A program made the translations under genes and the position numbers. The notes beneath the pieces were generated by a model. It was given only the letters and a program-made list of their open reading frames with translations, did no database searches and was not told where the DNA came from. A stretch of DNA of 5,141 nt from Actinomycetes bacterium (GTDB taxonomy: Bacteria; Actinomycetota; Actinomycetes; Actinomycetales; Demequinaceae), in contig JAEZXC010000121.1 in assembly GCA_023442845.1 (NCBI GenBank), positions 1 through 5,141 of the forward strand, read 5' to 3'. This document shows positions 1-4,178 of the stretch, piece by piece (the stretch's first letter is position 1; every line of letters begins with the position of its first letter).

Positions 1-18
1 GCGGCCTTGGAGGGCTGA
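1..18 (+). CDS. C-terminal end of upstream gene, possibly RNase PH (partial)
   Basis: The first six codons read Ala-Ala-Leu-Glu-Gly-stop (TGA at 16-18), in a frame open from the window edge, two bases before the rdgB start. In many bacteria, actinobacteria included, the gene directly before rdgB is rph (RNase PH, a 3'-to-5' tRNA-trimming phosphorolytic exonuclease), and a short Ala/Leu-rich tail is compatible with that. Identity is inferred from gene order only, since five residues cannot identify a protein. The tight spacing suggests translational coupling and one operon. Confidence 0.45.
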   Translation, partial: AALEG

Positions 19-20
19 GG

Positions 21-626
21 ATGAGTGCGCGCGCGGTCTTTGCCAGCCACAACGCACACAAGCGCGATGAGGTGTGGGCGATCCTCGCGCCACTGCTGCC
101 CAGTTGGCGCGAGGGCGACCTCGCATCCGCTCGTGACGTCGACGTCCCACCGCCGGTTGAGGATGGCGTCACCTTCGAGGAGAACGCGCTCATCAAGGCT
201 CGCGCTGTGTGCGTTGCCACCCGCCTGCCCGCGATCGCAGATGACTCGGGCATCTCGGTGGACGTGATGGGCGGCGCACCCGGGATATTTTCAGCGCTGT
301 GGTCGGGGGAGCACGGGGCGGACCAGGCGAACCTTGACCTCTTGCTTGCCCAACTTCGCGATATCGCGGATGAGCATCGAGGTGCCGCGTTTGTATGCGC
401 TGCAGCCCTCGTGATGCCCGATGGTCGCGAGGTAGTGCGCGTGGGGCGCATGCCGGGCCGCATCGCGCACCGTCCTGCAGGCGCCGGTGGCTTTGGCTAT
501 GACCCGATCTTCATTCCTGAGGGGTACGAGGTGACGGCCGCCGAACTGACCGCGGCGCAAAAGAACGCAATCTCTCACCGTGGCCGGGCATTTACCGCCC
601 TCGCGCCGGAGCTAGCCGAGCTTTAG
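21..626 (+). CDS. rdgB: XTP/dITP pyrophosphatase (non-canonical purine NTP diphosphatase), RdgB/HAM1 family
   Basis: This cytosolic enzyme hydrolyses ITP, dITP and XTP to the monophosphate plus pyrophosphate, keeping deaminated purines out of DNA and RNA. The 201-residue length is normal for the family. Visible motifs in order: the N-terminal SHNAHKRDE (residues 9-17, the family S/T-x-N-x-x-K-x-x-E), TFEENALIKA (51-60), the metal-site ADDSG (73-77), GFGYDPIF (157-164), and the C-terminal KNAISHRGRA (181-190). ATG at 21 is chosen because the protein starts at the expected distance from the first motif and GGAGGG lies at 9-14. The start sits two bases after an upstream stop, so it is probably co-transcribed with that gene. 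One oddity: in the stretch usually reading PG-[VI]-x-SARW/Y, the Arg is Leu here (GIFSALWSG, residues 89-97). All other signature residues look intact, so I expect activity. Confidence 0.95.
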   Translation: MSARAVFASHNAHKRDEVWAILAPLLPSWREGDLASARDVDVPPPVEDGVTFEENALIKARAVCVATRLPAIADDSGISVDVMGGAPGIFSALWSGEHGADQANLDLLLAQLRDIADEHRGAAFVCAAALVMPDGREVVRVGRMPGRIAHRPAGAGGFGYDPIFIPEGYEVTAAELTAAQKNAISHRGRAFTALAPELAEL

Positions 627-672
627 CGTCGGCCAAACCTAGCGTGGGCCACTGCCAGCGTCGGCGTCCTTA
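625..672. repeat. Three imperfect 16-bp tandem units in the convergent spacer
   Basis: AGCGTCGGC at 625-633, AGCGTGGGC at 641-649 and AGCGTCGGC at 657-665 are spaced exactly 16 bases apart and fill the gap between the converging stops of rdgB and the Nudix-like gene. Only the first nine bases of each unit are well kept. No hairpin with a T-run is visible here, so no intrinsic terminator can be assigned to either gene. The function is unknown and it may be chance. Confidence 0.4.
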
Positions 673-1215
673 GTTGCTAATCGATCCGCAGTGAAGCAAG
701 GCATGGCGCAAGAGGATGTCTTGCCCGCCGGTCATCTCGGCCGCGACCTCTTCGCTTGCCGCTTCCTCGGGGCTGAGCCACACAATGTCGAGGGCGTTCT
801 GGCTCGGTTCGCAATCGCCGTCCACGGCAACCACATAACTGAGTGCGACTGCATGTTGGCGCGCATCGTGGAACGTGCCGTAGCCGGCGGTGGGGAAGTA
901 CTCCGCAATGGTGAAGGGTGTGGGACTGAGCGGCACCCGGGGCAACGCGGCAAGGCCGAGGTCCTTCTCAATGTTGCGGATAATCGCTTCGCGAACGGTC
1001 TCGTGATAGAGGACGCGACCCGCGATGAGCGCGCGTGACATGACGCCGCCGTCTGCACGAAGGAGTAGTCCAACCTCGGTAATCTCTCCCGTGGAATGTG
1101 TGCGTACCGGCACGACGTTCACGTAGAGGATTGGGAGTTCGGACCGTACCTGGCTGAGCTCTCGGTCGGAGAGCCAGCCCGACGGCTCGGGTGGCAGTTC
1201 GGCCATATCGGTCAT
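670..1215 (-). CDS. Nudix-like hydrolase family protein (DUF4916 type), degenerate Nudix box
   Basis: The 181-residue product resembles actinobacterial DUF4916 proteins, which share the Nudix fold, by recall of its start (PSGWLSDREL, residues 11-20) and overall order. A Nudix-box-like segment spans residues 66-88 (G66-x5-E72-x7-R80-N-I-E-K-D-L-G87-L). The canonical box is G-x5-E-x7-R-E-U-x-E-E-x-G-U, so the three metal-ligand Glu positions are Asn81, Lys84 and Asp85. Catalysis of the usual nucleoside-diphosphate-X type is therefore doubtful, and a binding or non-canonical role is possible. The substrate is unknown. ATG at 1215 is preferred by protein length. A GTG at 1236 (seven residues longer) and an ATG at 1206 are alternatives, and none has a convincing ribosome site. 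It is transcribed away from trxA across a shared divergent spacer and converges on rdgB. Confidence 0.78.
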   Translation of the reverse strand: MTDMAELPPEPSGWLSDRELSQVRSELPILYVNVVPVRTHSTGEITEVGLLLRADGGVMSRALIAGRVLYHETVREAIIRNIEKDLGLAALPRVPLSPTPFTIAEYFPTAGYGTFHDARQHAVALSYVVAVDGDCEPSQNALDIVWLSPEEAASEEVAAEMTGGQDILLRHALLHCGSISN

Positions 1216-1223
1216 GCCACCAG

Positions 1224-1253
1224 TGTGCAGTCTCACCGGAGACCTGTGCAGTC
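1224..1253. repeat. Direct repeat TGTGCAGTC, 21-bp spacing
   Basis: The nonamer TGTGCAGTC occurs at 1224-1232 and again at 1245-1253. The period is 21 bases, about two helical turns, just upstream of the likely start of the Nudix-like gene. The same-face spacing is what tandem regulator half-sites show, but two copies alone are weak evidence. If the GTG start at 1236 is used, one copy lies inside the coding region. Confidence 0.3.
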
Positions 1254-1316
1254 CCCCGCGCCGGGTGGGGTGGAATCGGCGCCGCGCCGAGACCGCCCAC
1301 GGAGCGAGGGTCAGGG

Positions 1317-1335
1317 CCCGACTAAACTAGTCGGG
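1317..1335. promoter_or_regulatory. Perfect inverted repeat CCCGACTA-AAC-TAGTCGGG, candidate Rrf2/IscR-like operator
   Basis: Eight-base arms match perfectly around a three-base centre. The core GACTA-AAC-TAGTC resembles, from memory, the type-1 IscR/Rrf2 consensus GACT-R-WWW-Y-AGTC with one mismatch in the centre. It lies between the divergent Nudix-like gene and trxA and overlaps the GGGAAT of the trxA promoter. TAAACT (1323-1328, plus) and TAGTTT (1329-1324, minus) inside the dyad also fit the loose actinobacterial -10 pattern TANNNT in both directions. The dyad is seen directly; the regulator family is inference, and no regulator gene is in the window. Confidence 0.55.
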
Positions 1336-1360
1336 AATACCCCCCGGGGGTATCGACGTT
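1333..1360 (+). promoter_or_regulatory. SigR/SigH-like promoter of trxA (GGGAAT-N19-GTT)
   Basis: GGGAAT at 1333-1338 is followed after 19 bases by GTT at 1358-1360. The thiol-oxidative-stress ECF sigma factor SigR (SigH in mycobacteria) recognises GGAAT-N18/19-GTT, and thioredoxin genes are classic targets. A start about 7-10 bases past GTT would leave a leader of roughly 30 bases carrying the GGGAGG ribosome site. The stronger instance in front of bcp supports this reading. The TAAACT at 1323-1328 is an alternative housekeeping -10. Confidence 0.5.
1337..1353. promoter_or_regulatory. G/C-tract palindrome ATACCCCC-C-GGGGGTAT, candidate CsoR/CstR-family operator
   Basis: Eight-base arms match perfectly around a single C. 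Operators of the CsoR/RcnR/CstR/FrmR family (copper, nickel, persulfide and formaldehyde sensors) are, by recall, short palindromes of the form TACCC...GGGTA, which this fits closely. It sits between the -35 and -10 of the SigR-like trxA promoter, where a bound repressor would block transcription. A further GGGTAT occurs at 1372-1377. For a thioredoxin gene, the persulfide-sensing branch is the natural guess. No CsoR-family gene is in the window. Confidence 0.5.
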
Positions 1361-1398
1361 CGAGAGACGACGGGTATTGAGCCCGACGGGAGGACATC

Positions 1399-1770
1399 AT
1401 GGCAACTGTCAATCTCACCACTGACACGTTCGACGAGGTCGTCAGCAAGGACGGCATCGTCCTCGTCGACTTCTGGGCGGACTGGTGTGGGCCGTGCAAG
1501 AACTTTGCGCCCATTTACGAGGCCAGTTCCGATGAGAAGTCGGAGATCGTGCACGCGAAGGTCGACACTGAGGCCAACCAGGATCTGAGCGCCAAGTTTG
1601 GCATCACCGCCATTCCGACGCTCATGGCGTTCCGTGACGGCATCATGGTCTTCAACCAGGCGGGGGCGCTCCCTGCGCCTGCGCTCAAGCAGTTGGTTGA
1701 GGCCGTTGAGGGTCTCGACATGGACGAGGTGCGCGCCAAGATTGCGGAGCACGACGCAGCGGAGCACTGA
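1399..1770 (+). CDS. trxA: Thioredoxin
   Basis: This small cytosolic dithiol-disulfide oxidoreductase is kept reduced by thioredoxin reductase and NADPH, and passes electrons to targets such as the Bcp-type peroxiredoxin encoded at 3473-3943. The active site WCGPCK spans residues 29-34, with Cys30 and Cys33. The buried Asp24 (VDFW) and the cis-proline Pro73 (AIPT) are present, so it should be active. At 123 residues it is about 15 longer than E. coli TrxA. The extra part is a charged C-terminal tail (roughly 107-123), a form I associate with an actinobacterial subgroup including mycobacterial Rv1471. ATG at 1399 follows GGGAGG (1388-1393) by five bases. It is monocistronic, with regulatory dyads upstream and an intrinsic terminator 15 bases after the stop. 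Confidence 0.95.
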   Translation: MATVNLTTDTFDEVVSKDGIVLVDFWADWCGPCKNFAPIYEASSDEKSEIVHAKVDTEANQDLSAKFGITAIPTLMAFRDGIMVFNQAGALPAPALKQLVEAVEGLDMDEVRAKIAEHDAAEH

Positions 1771-1785
1771 GCTTCATCGCATCAG

Positions 1786-1814
1786 GCCCGGTCCCTTGCG
1801 GGGCCGGGCTTTTT
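1786..1814 (+). terminator. Rho-independent terminator of trxA
   Basis: The stem pairs GCCCGGTCCC (1786-1795) with GGGGCCGGGC (1800-1809): ten pairs including one T-G, loop TTGC, followed by TTTTT (1810-1814). It lies 15 bases after the trxA stop. Its left arm with flank (AGGCCCGGTCC) also occurs in the terminator at 4129-4164. Confidence 0.92.
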
Positions 1815-1866
1815 GCATGCGCACTTGTTCGTGCCGCTCGCCGGTCCCTATGAAGAGATGAGGGGG

Positions 1867-1951
1867 TGGTGCGCGGAGGGGGACTTGAACCCCCACGTCC
1901 GAAGACACTGGAACCTAAATCCAGCGCGTCTGCCAATTTCGCCATCCGCGC
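1867..1951 (-). tRNA. tRNA-Leu(UAG), CCA encoded
   Basis: The reverse strand folds as a class II tRNA. The acceptor GCGCGGA (1951-1945) pairs with TCCGCGC (1877-1871). The D-arm contains AATTGGCAGACGC. The anticodon stem CTGGA/TCCAG encloses loop TTTAGGT, with anticodon TAG at 1917-1915. A long variable arm built around GTCTTCGGAC follows, then a T-arm of five G-C pairs around TTCAAGT. The discriminator is A (1870) and the CCA is encoded (1869-1867). UAG reads CUA, and with wobble other CUN codons. The gene stands alone on the minus strand between trxA and the EAL gene. I see no T-rich terminator of its own, but the trxA terminator stem lies downstream. Confidence 0.96.
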
Positions 1952-1959
1952 GCGCCTTA

Positions 1960-1965
1960 ACAATA
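1960..1965 (-). promoter_or_regulatory. Possible -10 box of tRNA-Leu
   Basis: TATTGT on the minus strand fits TANNNT and lies nine bases before the mature 5' end, so a start near 1953 would leave a very short 5' leader. No good -35 is visible 16-18 bases further up. It is a weak call, based on position and the A/T island in GC-rich DNA. Confidence 0.3.
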
Positions 1966-2288
1966 ACTGGTCAGAGGTGGCCCTAGTTTTGGGGCTGGTC
2001 ACCCTCTCAGATGTGGGAATGTCCACACGACACACCCTCGTATCTGCGCCGGTACGTGTCCTAGTGTCAGGTTCATAACGCTTTCAGTGACGGCCGTCCG
2101 TGGTGGCAAACCCTGAACATCTGGGGGCCGAGTGCCGATGGAAGGGGCATGCACATGCAGACTCCCGCGCGTTGTGGCGCGTCCTACCCGGGCGCGACGC
2201 GGCGTGGCACGGCAGTTTGCTCCACCACAGGCGGCGTGCCGAAATGCGCACCGAAGGCTGTGGCACAACGGGCCAGAGGGCAGGCACC
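1966..2288 (+). other. Gene-free leader before the EAL gene, with possible structured RNA
   Basis: No convincing gene lies here. The reading frame of the EAL gene stays open back to a GTG at 2100, but its 63 extra residues are rich in Arg, His and Trp and unlike a known domain. Visible structure includes a dyad TGTGG-N6-CCACA (2012-2027) and TAGTGT at 2062-2067 as a possible -10. There is also a long-range pairing: GTGGTGG plus CAAAC (2100-2111) with GTTTG-CT-CCACCAC (2215-2228), twelve pairs with a two-base bulge. GGCACG (2206-2211) can instead pair with CGTGCC (2235-2240), an arrangement that would compete or form a pseudoknot. I could not match it to a known riboswitch, including the cyclic-di-GMP classes. 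Confidence 0.4.
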
Positions 2289-3416
2289 ATGACAATCAAT
2301 GCACACACGCACGTGACTGACGCGCGGTGGACGCAACTTCTCGACGACGCGATCGCAGGTCACGGCGTCGAGTGCCATTTCCAACCCATTGTCGATCTCG
2401 ATCACCGCGTTGTTGTCGGCTATGAAGCGCTCGCTCGCTTCACGCACCCAGACGCGCAAGGGGTAAGCCCCGACGTGTGGTTTGCCCGTGCGCGAGCGCG
2501 AGGCGTGCAGGCGGACCTTGAGTCGGTCGTGTTGTCGCTTGCTCTCGACCGCCGAACAGCGTTGCCAAAAGATTGCTTCCTCGCGGTCAACGTGGAGCCC
2601 GATTCGCTCCGTCACCCTCGCGTCCGCGAGGTGTTCAACCGTGAGGCGGACCTCACCGGCCTCGTGGTCGAGATCACTGAGCACTCAGCGTGGGAGTGGG
2701 TAGACCTCGAACCCTCGATCAACTATGTGCGTTCCAAGGGCGCGCTCATTGCTGTGGACGACGCCGGGGCGGGGTACTCAGGCTTGCAGCAGATTCTCGA
2801 GTTGCGTCCGTCGATCCTCAAGCTTGACCGCGCGATCGTTCAGGGGGTTGCGACCGATGAGGCCAAGGTGGCCCTTGTCGAGATGATTGGTTTGTTTGCT
2901 TCCCGCGTGGATGCGTGGGTGGTGGCAGAGGGCATCGAGTCACTTGCCGACGCGAAACGTCTTGCCGACATGCGGGTGCCGCTTGCTCAGGGCTTCCTCT
3001 TTGCACGACCCGGCGCCTCATTTGCCGAGATCGATGAGGACGTCGAGCGTCAGCTCGCAGCGTTCGCCGACCAGTCTGGCGACACGATGCATCGGCTCAT
3101 CGAATCAGTGCCAACGATCCGTCAGGAAGAGTCGATTGAGCACGCATGGAGCCATGTCGACAGTCAGTGGGTTGTTGTTGTTGACGGCCAGCAGCGTCCC
3201 CACGGGCTCGTCAACCCAGCGGCTGCGATTGCGGGCGAACTCATTTCGACCTTGACGGTCAACGTGAACGCGCGTCCAGCCGAGGTTGCTCAACGGATTT
3301 CGGCTGCGCGGCACGAGCCGGGCCCGCCCGTGCTCGTCACCGACGATCACGGTGCGTTGCTTGGCATCGTCACCTTGCGCCGCTTGCTCGGCAAACTCAG
3401 TTCGCTCGCGTCCTGA
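2289..3416 (+). CDS. EAL-domain cyclic-di-GMP phosphodiesterase with C-terminal CBS-like pair
   Basis: The predicted cytosolic enzyme (375 residues, no membrane segment or signal peptide) would cleave cyclic-di-GMP to pGpG. The EAL domain spans about residues 20-260 and keeps the catalytic set: Glu46 of EALAR, Asn101, Glu128 (VVEIT), Glu131, Asp157-Asp158 (DDAGAGYS), Lys178 (KLD), Glu214 (AEGIE) and Gln234. The spacing of the later residues matches active EAL enzymes as I recall them, so activity is likely. There is no GGDEF domain. Residues 265-372 look like two divergent CBS motifs (ending VLVTDDHGALLGIVTLRRLL), which elsewhere bind adenine nucleotides and could gate the enzyme. ATG at 2289 is preferred, with GAGGG at 2276-2280. 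In-frame GTG 2100 and ATG 2244 lack support. It is monocistronic, behind a long leader, and converges on bcp. Confidence 0.9.
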   Translation: MTINAHTHVTDARWTQLLDDAIAGHGVECHFQPIVDLDHRVVVGYEALARFTHPDAQGVSPDVWFARARARGVQADLESVVLSLALDRRTALPKDCFLAVNVEPDSLRHPRVREVFNREADLTGLVVEITEHSAWEWVDLEPSINYVRSKGALIAVDDAGAGYSGLQQILELRPSILKLDRAIVQGVATDEAKVALVEMIGLFASRVDAWVVAEGIESLADAKRLADMRVPLAQGFLFARPGASFAEIDEDVERQLAAFADQSGDTMHRLIESVPTIRQEESIEHAWSHVDSQWVVVVDGQQRPHGLVNPAAAIAGELISTLTVNVNARPAEVAQRISAARHEPGPPVLVTDDHGALLGIVTLRRLLGKLSSLAS

Positions 3417-3448
3417 CGAAGCGTTTCGACGTGCGGGCGCACGCCCGC
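3417..3448. terminator. Hairpins between converging EAL gene and bcp, possible U-less terminator
   Basis: Directly after the EAL stop come a small hairpin CGAA-GCGT-TTCG (3417-3428) and a stronger one, GCGGGC-GCAC-GCCCGC (3433-3448). Neither is followed by a T-run. Hairpins without U-tracts have been proposed to terminate in actinobacteria, and the placement between two converging stops fits. It is a tentative call. Confidence 0.35.
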
Positions 3449-3472
3449 CGTGCCGACGCGGGCTCGCCTTCC

Positions 3473-3943
3473 TTACGCGTCGATGCCGAGATCGCGCCGC
3501 AACTTTGCGACGTGACCGGTCGCCTTCACGTTGTACTGCGCGAGTTCCACGGTGCCGTCGGGGGCGACAACAACGGTCGAGCGAAGCGAGCCGGTCACTG
3601 TCTTGCCATAGAGCGACTTCTCACCGAAGGCGCCATAGGCCTTCTGGATGGAGTGGTCCGGGTCTGAGACAAGGGTGAAGGTGAGCCCTTCAACCTCGCG
3701 GAACTCAGCGAGCTTCTCGGGAGTGTCCTTCGACACGCCCACCACCTCGTAGCCCGCTGCCTTGAGAGCGGCCAGCGAGTCGCGGAAATCGCACGCTTGA
3801 GTGGTGCAACCCGGCGTCATCGCTGCAGGGTAGAAGTACACAACAACATGCTTGCCGCGCAGCTCGCTCAGCGTGAAGGTGCCGGTGTCGGTGGGGGCGG
3901 TGAAATCGGGGGCGACATCGCCCTTGTTCAGTCGAGTGCTCAT
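3473..3943 (-). CDS. bcp: Thioredoxin-dependent peroxiredoxin, Bcp/PrxQ family
   Basis: It reduces hydrogen peroxide and organic hydroperoxides in the cytosol using electrons usually supplied by thioredoxin, here plausibly the TrxA at 1399-1770. The 156-residue length equals that of E. coli Bcp. The peroxidatic Cys46 lies in PAAMTPGC (residues 39-46, the family P-x-x-x-T-x-x-C). Cys51 sits five residues on, the resolving position typical of atypical two-Cys PrxQ enzymes. The active-site Arg121 (GSLRST) is present. One small deviation: Ala40-Ala41 replaces the charged pair often seen before MTPGC. The start ATG has no good ribosome site, which fits a leaderless or nearly leaderless mRNA from the SigR-like promoter immediately upstream. 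It is divergent from tRNA-Lys and convergent with the EAL gene. Confidence 0.95.
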   Translation of the reverse strand: MSTRLNKGDVAPDFTAPTDTGTFTLSELRGKHVVVYFYPAAMTPGCTTQACDFRDSLAALKAAGYEVVGVSKDTPEKLAEFREVEGLTFTLVSDPDHSIQKAYGAFGEKSLYGKTVTGSLRSTVVVAPDGTVELAQYNVKATGHVAKLRRDLGIDA

Positions 3944-3952
3944 GGTCCAATC

Positions 3953-3978
3953 AACCTATCGTGTGCGGGCCAGATTCC
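3953..3978 (-). promoter_or_regulatory. SigR/SigH-type promoter of bcp (GGGAAT-N18-GTT)
   Basis: On the minus strand GGAAT (3978-3974, preceded by another G) is followed after exactly 18 bases by GTT (3955-3953), a full match to the recalled SigR consensus. Only nine bases separate GTT from the ATG at 3943. Transcription from this promoter should therefore begin at or within about three bases of the start codon. Peroxide- and thiol-metabolism genes are expected members of the SigR regulon. Confidence 0.65.
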
Positions 3979-4002
3979 CTCACGGGGCCTTCCAATCCCG
4001 AT

Positions 4003-4031
4003 TTCGTCGCCGTCCGAGAGCCTGGTAATGT
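4003..4031 (+). promoter_or_regulatory. Probable promoter of tRNA-Lys
   Basis: TAATGT (4026-4031) fits the actinobacterial -10 pattern TANNNT. With a 17-base spacer the -35 would be TTCGTC (4003-4008), only a partial TTGACA match. A start near 4038 would give a 5' leader of about 13 bases before the mature tRNA. The -10 is reasonable and the -35 is weak. Confidence 0.4.
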
Positions 4032-4050
4032 GTTCTCTCGCGTCATCAGA

Positions 4051-4123
<73 letters not shown>

Positions 4124-4128
4124 CAACA

Positions 4129-4164
4129 GGCAAAGGCCCGGTCCAGATGGACCGGGCCTTTGCC
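4129..4164. terminator. Bidirectional intrinsic terminator between tRNA-Lys and the substrate-binding gene
   Basis: A perfect 16-base-pair stem has arms 4129-4144 and 4149-4164 with loop AGAT. The stem includes an AAA/TTT block, so that on either strand a short U-run follows the GC-rich part. It starts six bases after tRNA-Lys and ends 14 bases before the stop of the converging minus-strand gene, so it can serve both. Confidence 0.85.
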
Positions 4165-4178
4165 CATGAAAGAGCCGG

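Noticed and set aside
1788..1849. Repeated CCGGTCCCT (1788-1796 and 1841-1849) as a second terminator serving tRNA-Leu
   Set aside because: The copies are direct, not inverted, and no T-run follows on the minus strand, so no extra hairpin terminator forms.
2015..2043. Third GGGAAT-N18-CGTA promoter-like match upstream of the EAL gene
   Set aside because: The -10 part lacks the final T of GTT, and the start would lie about 240 bases before the gene. The match is too weak beside those at trxA and bcp.
2096..2165. Cyclic-di-GMP riboswitch (GEMM type), prompted by GGCAAACC before an EAL gene
   Set aside because: Only the GGCAAACC string matches my memory of the class; the tetraloop-receptor and the second helix motif are not recognisable. 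Left as an unclassified leader.
2100..2288. N-terminal extension of the EAL protein from GTG 2100
   Set aside because: The frame is open but the 63 residues have an odd Arg/His/Trp-rich composition, there is no ribosome site at 2100, and the EAL domain starts normally after ATG 2289, which has GAGGG at a usable distance.
3286..3678. Open frame on the plus strand across the end of the EAL gene and the 3' part of bcp
   Set aside because: It is Arg/Ser/Cys-rich with no recognisable domain, and it overlaps two clear genes; a GC-driven shadow frame.
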